The translations under genes were made by a program, and so were the position numbers. The notes under the pieces are model-generated. The model had not been told where the DNA came from and ran no database searches. It saw nothing but the letters and a program-made list of their open reading frames with translations. From positions 84,456 through 148,455 of the forward strand of contig NZ_JAMZNK010000009.1 in NCBI RefSeq assembly GCF_027980145.1: DNA of 64,000 nt. The letters run 5' to 3'. This document shows, piece after piece, positions 43,601 to 50,791 of this stretch (positions are counted from its first letter, which is position 1; each line of letters opens with the position of its first letter). Source of the DNA: Flavobacterium azizsancarii. Lineage in GTDB: Bacteria > Bacteroidota > Bacteroidia > Flavobacteriales > Flavobacteriaceae.

Positions 43601-44482
43601 TTATTTGATTCTTGGTTCAGGTAATGGTACAAATTCAGTTTCACCCGGAACTTTAGGGAAAGTTTGTTCTATCCAGTCTTTTTTTGCTTTTTCGATTGTA
43701 TTTTTATCCGAAGAAACAAAATTCCAAAAGATAAAATGTTCTTCAGGAAACGGTGTTCCTCCAAAAATGTAAACCGTAGAATTTTCGGCTAACTCAAACT
43801 CGCATAAAGTACTGTCTGTAGTAATTAAAATTTGCTTAGGATCGTAAACATGTTCGCCGCTTTTAATGCTTCCCTCAAGAATATATAAACCGCTTTCTCC
43901 AAATAAATCCTTACCGATATTTATTTTTTTAGCTCCGGTACTTTTAATTTCAATAAAATATAACGGACTGTAGACCGGAACTGGTGATTTTTTTCCAAAT
44001 GCTTCTCCGGCTATTAATTTATATGAAACGCCATCTTCTTCCCAACTTGGGATATCACTTGCTTCGACATGCGTAAAATTTGGATCCATTTGTTCCAGTT
44101 CTTTTGGCAATGCCACCCAAATTTGCAAACCATGAAGCATTTTGTCAGAATGTCTTAAATATTCAGGTGTTCTTTCAGAATGTACAATTCCCTTGCCGGC
44201 AGTCATCCAGTTTACCGCTCCCGGTTTTATCTCTAGTTCGGTTCCCAGACTATCACGGTGCATGATGCTTCCTTCAAACAAAAATGTAAGGGTAGAAAGA
44301 CCAATATGCGGATGAGGGGGAACGTCCATGTTTTCATGATCACTTAAATGTGCAGGTCCCATATGATCGATAAATACAAATGGTCCAACAGCTCTTTTTT
44401 CACGGAAAGGCAATAATCTGCCTACCATAAAGTTGCCAATATTGGCAGCACGTTCTTCGATAATTAAACTAATATTTGACAT
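43601..44482 (-). CDS. Pirin family protein
   Basis: The 293-residue double cupin has the metal-binding set in the N-terminal cupin: PHPHIGLSTLTFLFEG, HRDSLG and HSERTPE with a conserved Glu/His. The C-terminal cupin has lost ligands, as usual. Bacterial pirins include quercetin dioxygenases, regulators and proteins of unknown function; no closer assignment is possible. It is the first gene of the pirin-OsmC-GNAT unit. A promoter-like box TAATTTTG (minus strand, 44503-44510) lies about 21 bp upstream. Confidence 0.9.
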   Translation of the reverse strand: MSNISLIIEERAANIGNFMVGRLLPFREKRAVGPFVFIDHMGPAHLSDHENMDVPPHPHIGLSTLTFLFEGSIMHRDSLGTELEIKPGAVNWMTAGKGIVHSERTPEYLRHSDKMLHGLQIWVALPKELEQMDPNFTHVEASDIPSWEEDGVSYKLIAGEAFGKKSPVPVYSPLYFIEIKSTGAKKINIGKDLFGESGLYILEGSIKSGEHVYDPKQILITTDSTLCEFELAENSTVYIFGGTPFPEEHFIFWNFVSSDKNTIEKAKKDWIEQTFPKVPGETEFVPLPEPRIK

Positions 44483-44502
44483 GGTATTTGTTTTAGTTGA
44501 AG

Positions 44503-44510
44503 CAAAATTA
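44503..44510 (-). promoter_or_regulatory. -7 box for the pirin unit
   Basis: TAATTTTG on the minus strand fits TAnnTTTG, 21 bp before the start. No TTG at 19 bp was found. Confidence 0.4.
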
Positions 44511-44625
44511 CTGTTGTAGTTACAATCAGTAACTTAATTTAGATTAAGAAATATACTTTTGGTATTATTTATAAAAGTAAGAAATAGAATAATAAGTACT
44601 CTAACAGGATTATAAATATAACACG

Positions 44626-44671
44626 AATTTCACTAATTACCTCAGATTAATTATTGGTAATTAGTGAAATT
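44626..44671. repeat. Inverted repeat AATTTCACTAATTACC
   Basis: Perfect 16-bp arms with a 14-nt loop. The left flank CACGAATTTCAC is shared with the elements at 37858 and 40837. Confidence 0.65.
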
Positions 44672-44723
44672 TATGTTCATTATCAGTTTGTTAAAATGAT
44701 TTGTTTTGTAATCTATGATTTGT

Positions 44724-45479
44724 CTAGCAACAATCCCAGGTAAAATAAGCTTTCTCGAATTTTCGATTAATAAGATCTTCTTTATTAATGAAAAAATTAG
44801 CAACGCCACTGTCGCCAAACATTATTTCTTCATCAGTATCGATTTGAAGTAATAAAATGTCGTTTTTTGCTTTTTCGTCATATTCTCTTGGATCACCTTG
44901 TGTAAAATAAGCGTAACCTCCAATTTTATGACCTTCATTATCAAATAGTTTTTCGATTTCTTTTTTTTGAGATTCCTCTAATTTCTCTTCAAATTCCCAA
45001 TAATCCAAACCATTGAAACTAAAGTCAAATCGAAAATCCTGAACACCGCCATATTCTTCTTCTTTTGAAAAAGTCAAAGTATGTTCGCAATTAATTGGTG
45101 AATCTGAATATAATTCTTCAGTCAGAAATTCGAAATTAGTCTGAGGGTCTTCTATTTCAGCATGATACAATATCTTATAATCTTCCATGTCAGGCCATTC
45201 TTCACCGGAAACATAAAATTGCAATATACCTTTATCAGGATAATTTTCTAATGATGGTATTTCTGAAAAATTAAGCTGAGCCAATAAAATCATCGGCTTT
45301 CCTGTTTTGTCTTTAGGATATTCTGCATTTAGTGGTAAGTATGGTTTTCCTAGAAATTTGCTTTGGGTAAAAGACAAAACAGTTTCTTTTTCTATAGGTT
45401 TCGCATTTATTTGAATATAATCCAGTTTGTATTTTGCCAGATCATTTTCAAATTCTTTTAAGTATTCAGGGAATATCAT
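44724..45479 (-). CDS. DUF1963 (YwqG-like) protein
   Basis: The 251-residue cytoplasmic protein has the DUF1963 pattern: SKFLGKPYLPLNAEYPKD near the start, MILLAQLNFSEIPSLENYPD and GILQFYVSG, then GGYAYFTQGDPR and the C-terminal LLLQIDTDEEIMFGDSGVAN, FFINKEDL. It is of typical length. The function of the family is unknown. It lies 32 bp after the DNA repair gene on the same strand. Confidence 0.88.
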   Translation of the reverse strand: MIFPEYLKEFENDLAKYKLDYIQINAKPIEKETVLSFTQSKFLGKPYLPLNAEYPKDKTGKPMILLAQLNFSEIPSLENYPDKGILQFYVSGEEWPDMEDYKILYHAEIEDPQTNFEFLTEELYSDSPINCEHTLTFSKEEEYGGVQDFRFDFSFNGLDYWEFEEKLEESQKKEIEKLFDNEGHKIGGYAYFTQGDPREYDEKAKNDILLLQIDTDEEIMFGDSGVANFFINKEDLINRKFEKAYFTWDCC

Positions 45480-45511
45480 TGTCTATTTTTTAATTGTATG
45501 TTTTTGATTTT

Positions 45512-46612
45512 TTATTCTGTCAATTCAAATTCCAAAGTCTCACTTTCAGTTCCGTTAATAATAATAGATAACTCATGAACTCCCGTATGAAAAACCCGGG
45601 TCGTAATTATTTTGAAAGACTGGTTTCTATCGACTTTTATCAATTGATTGGGTTGATAGGTTTTCTCGCTGATCTTGAAGACTTTTTTAGCCAAATGTCC
45701 TTTTGATTTTTTATAATGTACGGCATATTCTAAACGAACAGTTTTGGCTTCTTCATTTTTATTATTTAAATGAAATTGAAACTGCAGATGATCGCCAATT
45801 TTTACAATTGGTGTTCTGATTTCAAAATCAGAAAGTTCGATATTGGTACTTTCCAGTCCATAATGGCTTAAAATTTCAGGATGTCCCTGCTTTAATAAAG
45901 TACGACAACCGTGTTTGATGATACCATCAGTTTCCGGGCTTATTCCGTACCATTTTCCGGCAATTTCCAATACAACTTCCGGATTGTCTTTGGCGATGTC
46001 ATTCAGGTTATTGGCAACACTTCGACGTACATATTCTGAAGGATCATTTTTAAGGTTTTCTAAAATGGGCAGGATAGAAGCGGGATCTTTTTTGAGAAAC
46101 GGAATTGCCATTGCCCACGGTAATCTTGGTCGGCTGCCTTCGCTGGATAATCTCCGAACATGATGATTTTCATGTAACGACCATTTTGTCATTTCATCGA
46201 TCATTTCTTGTTTGTATTTTAAAACAAAAGGGCGAACGGCAAATTCACAGCTAATGAATTGTGTTATTGAAACAAAGGCTTTTACTGAGGTTTTAAAATC
46301 ATCTAAACCATAGGTTTCGATATAATCGGCAAAAAATATAAAAGCAAGATTACCTTCTGTAAATTTATTTTTCTTTAAGTTTTCGATGATTTTATCAATC
46401 AACAAAACTGCTTCATGAAAATTTTCAGGCATAAATTGATGCAAAACCACTGTGGTGTGTTTCATGCGGTCTTTCCATTCTTTTTGGGTAAAATCGCCTT
46501 CGTAAATGGCTTCAATAAATTTTTGTTTATCGAAAGCCGGATGCACGTCGGCGACAGCCTGACCAAATTTTTCGTAAAAAGTAACCGAGTAAATATCTTT
46601 AATTAAGCCCAT
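45512..46612 (-). CDS. DNA alkylation repair protein, AlkC-like
   Basis: The ATG at 46612 gives 366 residues. The first 240 residues are HEAT-like helix pairs (for example PWAMAIPFLKKDPASILPIL and DPSEYVRRSVANNLNDIAKD) of the AlkC/AlkD DNA glycosylase superfamily. The last about 110 residues are an Ig-like beta domain (QFQFHLNNKNEEAKTVRLEY), a feature of AlkC-type members. This would remove N3-methyladenine-type lesions without base flipping. A TATCTTTG box lies upstream (minus strand, 46633-46640) and supports the ATG start over TTG 46654. Confidence 0.85.
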   Translation of the reverse strand: MGLIKDIYSVTFYEKFGQAVADVHPAFDKQKFIEAIYEGDFTQKEWKDRMKHTTVVLHQFMPENFHEAVLLIDKIIENLKKNKFTEGNLAFIFFADYIETYGLDDFKTSVKAFVSITQFISCEFAVRPFVLKYKQEMIDEMTKWSLHENHHVRRLSSEGSRPRLPWAMAIPFLKKDPASILPILENLKNDPSEYVRRSVANNLNDIAKDNPEVVLEIAGKWYGISPETDGIIKHGCRTLLKQGHPEILSHYGLESTNIELSDFEIRTPIVKIGDHLQFQFHLNNKNEEAKTVRLEYAVHYKKSKGHLAKKVFKISEKTYQPNQLIKVDRNQSFKIITTRVFHTGVHELSIIINGTESETLEFELTE

Positions 46613-46684
46613 GATTTTTTTTGAATGAACCTCAAAGATATTTAATGTTTTCAATTAAAATTATAGATTCTGTTTGAAATTTTA

Positions 46685-46834
46685 AACACATAGAAACATA
46701 GATAATAAAATTATAGACAAAAGATATTTTTAAAAAATCTAAATTTTCACACATAGCTGAATGTATTTAGCGATGTGAATTAATACAAGTGAAACAGATT
46801 TTTGCAGAACCGAAGATTTATGTTTCTATGTGTT
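46685..46834. repeat. Long-range inverted repeat in the alkC-nadC gap
   Basis: AACACATAGAAACATA (46685-46700) is inverted perfectly as TATGTTTCTATGTGTT (46819-46834), with 118 bp between. The rest of the 306-bp gap has no gene. Confidence 0.65.
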
Positions 46835-46960
46835 GAAAAAATAAGCGTTTTCCTTATAATTTACATTAATGTTTTTAGACCTAAGAAATTTTTCACAGAC
46901 AGTAAACTTTCAAATCCACAAAATATGTCCTACTTTAGCATCTTATAAAATTTAAGAAAA

Positions 46961-47818
46961 ATGATTAGCGAAGTACAATTTCAAACCGAATTACAACTAT
47001 TGATTAGCAACGCAATCCGAGAAGATGTAGGTACAGGCGATTACAGTTCATTGGCGTGTATTCCTGAATCAGCACATGGCCAGGCTAAATTATTGGTAAA
47101 AGATCAGGGGATTATTGCGGGTGTTGCACTTGCAAAAATGATTTTTGAATATGTAGATCCAAAACTAAAAATCAAAACATATATAGAAGACGGAACACAG
47201 GTAGAATACGGCGATGTTGTTTTTGAAGTTTTAGGAAGTTCCCAGTCTATTTTAAAGTCAGAAAGAGTAGTTTTGAATACCATGCAGCGTATGTCTGCTA
47301 TTGCTACAAAAACAGATCAATATGTTCAGCTTTTAGAAGGAACCGGAGCTAAAATTTTAGATACCCGTAAAACAACTCCAAACTTCAGAGCTGCAGAAAA
47401 ATGGGCCGTAAAAATTGGAGGTGGAGAAAATCACCGTTTTGCACTATATGATATGGTTATGTTGAAAGACAATCACATTGATTTTGCAGGCGGAATTACT
47501 TTAGCGATCAAAAAAACAAAGGAATATTTGAAAGCGAATAATTTAGATTTGAAAATTATTGTAGAAGCCAGAAACCTTGACGAAATCCGTGAAATTTTAT
47601 TAAGTGACGGAGTTCACAGAATTTTGATTGATAACTTTAACTATGAAGATACTAAAACGGCGGTAAAGCTAATTGGTAAAAAATGCCAGACGGAATCTTC
47701 AGGAAATATCAACGAAAAAACGATTCGTGAATATGGGTTATGTGGAGTGAATTATATTTCATCAGGTGCTTTAACGCATTCAGTTTATAATATGGATTTG
47801 AGTTTAAAGGCTTTTTAA
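46961..47818 (+). CDS. nadC: Nicotinate-nucleotide pyrophosphorylase (carboxylating)
   Basis: The 285-residue enzyme makes nicotinate mononucleotide from quinolinate and PRPP. Signatures: REDVGTGDYSSLACI, LVKDQGIIAGVA, LNTMQRMSAIATKT, LDTRKTTPNFRAAEKWAV, GGGENHRFALYDMVMLKDNH and the C-terminal ISSGALTHS. It is of normal length. The gene is followed by the BrkB-type gene after 87 bp. Confidence 0.97.
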   Translation: MISEVQFQTELQLLISNAIREDVGTGDYSSLACIPESAHGQAKLLVKDQGIIAGVALAKMIFEYVDPKLKIKTYIEDGTQVEYGDVVFEVLGSSQSILKSERVVLNTMQRMSAIATKTDQYVQLLEGTGAKILDTRKTTPNFRAAEKWAVKIGGGENHRFALYDMVMLKDNHIDFAGGITLAIKKTKEYLKANNLDLKIIVEARNLDEIREILLSDGVHRILIDNFNYEDTKTAVKLIGKKCQTESSGNINEKTIREYGLCGVNYISSGALTHSVYNMDLSLKAF

Positions 47819-47871
47819 GGAAGTTATAAGTTGCGAATTTATGAGTTTTAGAGAATCAAAAATCTAAACTC

Positions 47872-47891
47872 AATCCCGAGGTATCGGGACT
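47872..47891. repeat. Small hairpin before BrkB
   Basis: TCCCGA GGTA TCGGGA (47874-47889) forms a 6-bp stem with a 4-nt loop between nadC and the next gene. It lacks a T-run, so it is a repeat remnant rather than a terminator. Confidence 0.4.
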
Positions 47892-47905
47892 AAAATCAAA
47901 AAAAT

Positions 47906-48826
47906 ATGTCTCAAGAGATAGAAGATCGGATTGAAAAGATTCCTGTTGTGCGCTATATTGCCCGATTTCTTAAGAGGATAAAATTGCCTTGGTTAGAAGG
48001 TCTTTCGTTGTATGATTTACTCGAAATGTATACCATTGGTATCATCGAAGGAGCATTTTCGTATCATGCAAGTGCTGTTTCATTTAGTTTTTTTATGGCC
48101 TTGTTTCCTTTTGCCTTGTTTATTTTAAACTTAATTCCTTTTATACCGATAGAAAATTTTCAGGCAGATTTTTTGCTGTTCGTGCAGCAAAGTGTTCCTC
48201 CTAATACTTATGACGCGATCAATAAAATCATCAGTGATATCTTAAATAATAGTCATTCAGGTTTGTTGTCGTCAGGATTTTTGCTTTCTATTTTTTTGAT
48301 GGCAAATGGTATTAACGGAATTTTAAGTGGTTTCGAATCTTCTAAGCATGTTTTTGACAAACGGGGCTTTTTTAGTCAATATTTGGTAGCACTCGCAATT
48401 TCGCTTGTTATGACAATTATATTGTTTGTAACAGTGGCTACAATTGTAGTTTTTGAGGTCTTTATTCAAAAAACAATCATTCAGGATGTTTTGAGTGATC
48501 GTATTCCGCTGATTATTTTAGGACGATATTTGTTTGTAATCTTAATGATTTTGATAACTTCTTCAATATTATTACGTTATGGGACGAAACAGTATAATAA
48601 AGTGCCTTTTATTAGCATCGGATCTGTTTTTACAACTATATTAATTGTTATATCTTCGTTCTTTTTTGGGATTTGGGTTATAAAATTCTCAAAATACAAC
48701 GAACTTTATGGTTCAATTGGTACATTATTAATTCTAATGTTTTATATTTGGATAAACTGTATGATTCTGCTTTTGGGGTTCGAATTGAACGCCACTATCA
48801 GAAAATTAAAACAAAAAAACAAATAA
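47906..48826 (+). CDS. YihY/BrkB-family membrane protein
   Basis: The 306-residue inner-membrane protein has six segments (about 48-70, 110-130, 145-170, 190-210, 220-245 and 260-285). Characteristic stretches: YTIGIIEGAFSYHASAVSFS after a soluble N-terminus, a GSIGTLLILMFYIWINCMIL segment and LLGFELNATI close to the C-terminus. Once called ribonuclease BN in error, this family probably exports or flips an unknown substrate. It is followed by a DUF2147 gene after 4 bp, and forms a unit with it. Confidence 0.9.
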   Translation: MSQEIEDRIEKIPVVRYIARFLKRIKLPWLEGLSLYDLLEMYTIGIIEGAFSYHASAVSFSFFMALFPFALFILNLIPFIPIENFQADFLLFVQQSVPPNTYDAINKIISDILNNSHSGLLSSGFLLSIFLMANGINGILSGFESSKHVFDKRGFFSQYLVALAISLVMTIILFVTVATIVVFEVFIQKTIIQDVLSDRIPLIILGRYLFVILMILITSSILLRYGTKQYNKVPFISIGSVFTTILIVISSFFFGIWVIKFSKYNELYGSIGTLLILMFYIWINCMILLLGFELNATIRKLKQKNK

Positions 48827-48830
48827 TATT

Positions 48831-49262
48831 ATGAAAAATTGGATATTAACTATTGGTGTTTTCTTCCTAACATTAGGTACAATTCACAGTCAAAGTGTTA
48901 TTGGGAAATGGAAAACAATTGACGATGAAACCGGCGAAGCAAAATCTATTGTAGAGATTTACGAAAAGTCAGGAAAAGTATATGGTAAAGTAGTAGAGAT
49001 ACTTCGCGCCGATCATAAAAAAGATGTTTGTGTAAAATGTGAAGGTGCAGATAAAAACAAACCAATCTTAGGTTTAAATATAATCAACGGACTTAAAAAA
49101 GACGGCGATGAATATAGCGGAGGAACTATTTTTGATCCTACAAATGGTAAAAAATACAAATGTTATATTACCCTTGAATCTGCTGATAAACTTAAACTTC
49201 GCGGTTATGTAGGAATCTCTATCATGGGAAGAACGCAATACTGGACAAGAGTGAAGAATTAA
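48831..49262 (+). CDS. DUF2147 secreted protein
   Basis: The 143-residue protein has a signal peptide (about 1-20, GTIHSQ) and the DUF2147 pattern: IGKWKTIDDETGEAKSIVEI, GKVVEILRADHKKDVCVKCEG with two cysteines, GGTIFDPTNGKKYKC and the ending LRGYVGISIMGRTQYWTR. It lies 15 bp before the beta-lactamase gene, but the function is unknown (small lipocalin-like barrel, sometimes in the periplasm). Confidence 0.9.
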   Translation: MKNWILTIGVFFLTLGTIHSQSVIGKWKTIDDETGEAKSIVEIYEKSGKVYGKVVEILRADHKKDVCVKCEGADKNKPILGLNIINGLKKDGDEYSGGTIFDPTNGKKYKCYITLESADKLKLRGYVGISIMGRTQYWTRVKN

Positions 49263-49277
49263 TTTCATAAAAATAAA

Positions 49278-50009
49278 ATGCGAAAATTAGCATCGATAAT
49301 TTTATTCTTAACCATACTATATAATAGTTTTGGGCAATCTAAGAATTCGCCATTACAAATAAGTCATCTTACAGGTGACTTTTATGTTTATAAAACGTTT
49401 CATGAGTATAAGGGAAACCTGATTGCTGCAAATGCAATGTATCTCGTTACTAACAAAGGCGTAGTATTGTTTGATGCGCCTTGGGATAAAACGCAATTTC
49501 AGCCCTTATTAGACAGTATAAAAGCAAGGCATCATAAAGAAGTTGTGATGCATTTTGCCACACATTCTCACGAAGACAGGGCAGGTGGTTTAGATTTTTA
49601 CAGACAAAAAGGAATTAAAACTTATACTATAAAATTAACCGATGAGATCCTTGAAAAAAATAAGGAAAAAAGAGCTGAATTTGTGATTCCAAATGATACC
49701 GTATTTAAGGTTGGACAATATGCATTTGAGGTTTATTATCCAGGTAAAGGCCATGCACAAGACAATATTGTGGTTTGGTTTAATAAAGAAAAAGTACTTT
49801 ATGGAGGTTGTTTTATTAAAAGTACAGAAGCAACAGATTTAGGCTATTTAGGTGATGCTGATGTAAAAGAATGGGAGAAATCTATTAAAAAAGTACAAGC
49901 GAAATTTAAAAATCCTAAATACATTATTACCGGTCATGATGATTGGAAAGATCTAAATTCTTTAAATCATACTTTAAAATTGGTTCAGAAATATAATGCT
50001 GTCCATTGA
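49278..50009 (+). CDS. bla: Subclass B1 metallo-beta-lactamase, JOHN-like
   Basis: The 243-residue protein has a signal peptide (about 1-20, NSFGQ) and the full B1 zinc-ligand set: His96, His98 and Asp100 in ATHSHEDRAGG; His159 in GKGHAQDN; Cys178 in YGGCFIKS; and His220 in ITGHDDW. Sequence blocks such as HLTGDFYVYKTFH and GVVLFDAPWDKTQ are close to the F. johnsoniae enzyme JOHN-1, as remembered. It would hydrolyse penicillins and carbapenems in the periplasm. It is likely a chromosomal, intrinsic gene: it lies in a DUF2147-linked operon, with no integron or transposon around it. Activity is inferred. Confidence 0.92.
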   Translation: MRKLASIILFLTILYNSFGQSKNSPLQISHLTGDFYVYKTFHEYKGNLIAANAMYLVTNKGVVLFDAPWDKTQFQPLLDSIKARHHKEVVMHFATHSHEDRAGGLDFYRQKGIKTYTIKLTDEILEKNKEKRAEFVIPNDTVFKVGQYAFEVYYPGKGHAQDNIVVWFNKEKVLYGGCFIKSTEATDLGYLGDADVKEWEKSIKKVQAKFKNPKYIITGHDDWKDLNSLNHTLKLVQKYNAVH

Positions 50010-50062
50010 TTATTGAGAATGGTTTCTTTAATGCGTATTATTTAAAATAGCTTAATTTTGCT

Positions 50063-50070
50063 TATATTTG
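50063..50070 (+). promoter_or_regulatory. -7 box for the toxin-antitoxin pair
   Basis: TATATTTG matches TAnnTTTG, 24 bp before the antitoxin ATG. The -33 is not clear. Confidence 0.45.
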
Positions 50071-50094
50071 AAAATTAATTTAATTGGATTGAAA

Positions 50095-50331
50095 ATGACT
50101 ATAACTGATAAAAATATACTTGAAAGTTATTCAGATTTATTTGAAGGGCTAAGTTTTTCGAACAAACTCGAACTTATCGAAAGGCTTACAAAATCTTTAA
50201 AAGTTACTAAATCCAAAGAGAATAATTTTTATAAGTCTTTTGGGGCATTTGCTTCTGAAAAATCTGCAGAAGAAATTATTTCTGAAATTAAATCCAACAG
50301 AAAATTTAAAAACACTGAAATTAAATTTTAA
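50095..50331 (+). CDS. Antitoxin of a VapC-type toxin-antitoxin pair (putative)
   Basis: The ATG at 50095 gives 78 residues (MTITDKNILESYSDLFEGLS); the longer frame from TTG 50068 overlaps the -7 box. The first half is helical and polar (FSNKLELIERLTKSLKVTK), the second ends FASEKSAEEIISEIKSNRKF, a likely toxin-binding tail. No DNA-binding domain is named with certainty. It overlaps the PIN-domain toxin gene by one base (stop TAA and start ATG share the A at 50331), the typical arrangement of such pairs. Confidence 0.7.
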   Translation: MTITDKNILESYSDLFEGLSFSNKLELIERLTKSLKVTKSKENNFYKSFGAFASEKSAEEIISEIKSNRKFKNTEIKF

Positions 50332-50735
50332 TGGGATATTTACTTGATACAAGCATTTGTGTTTTCTTTTTAAGAGGAAGATTGAATCTTGATAAAATAG
50401 TAAAAGAAGTTGGACTGGAGAATTGTTACATTTCTGAAATTACAGTTGCAGAACTTCGTTTTGGTGCCGAAAATAGTGATGATCCAATAAAGTCTAATAA
50501 AGCAGTAGATGTTTTTTTTAAAGGTTTAACTATTATTCCAATTTTCGGTTCGATTAAAAGATACGCAACCGAAAAAGTACGGCTTAGGAAAATTGGAAAA
50601 CCAATAAATGACGAATTTGACCTTTTAATAGGTGTTACTGCAATCGAAAATCAATTAATTCTCGTTACTGATAATAGTAAAGATTTTAAACTTCTAAACG
50701 GAATTCAAATGGAGAATTGGTTTGAAAGAGTTTAA
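50331..50735 (+). CDS. PIN-domain endoribonuclease toxin, VapC-type
   Basis: The 134-residue PIN protein keeps the four acidic residues of the active site: Asp6 (LLDTS), Glu41 (ITVAELRFG), Asp97 (NDEFDLLIG) and Asp114 (LVTDNSKDF). Such toxins cleave tRNA or rRNA under stress when the antitoxin is degraded. It is translated with the upstream antitoxin. This sits between the beta-lactamase gene and priA, in an otherwise housekeeping region, so it may be a recent arrival. Confidence 0.85.
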   Translation: MGYLLDTSICVFFLRGRLNLDKIVKEVGLENCYISEITVAELRFGAENSDDPIKSNKAVDVFFKGLTIIPIFGSIKRYATEKVRLRKIGKPINDEFDLLIGVTAIENQLILVTDNSKDFKLLNGIQMENWFERV

Positions 50736-50791
50736 ATTTTTCCTTTTTGATCCCTTTTCAGATAGTTTTCTCAATCTTATAAAATATTTGC

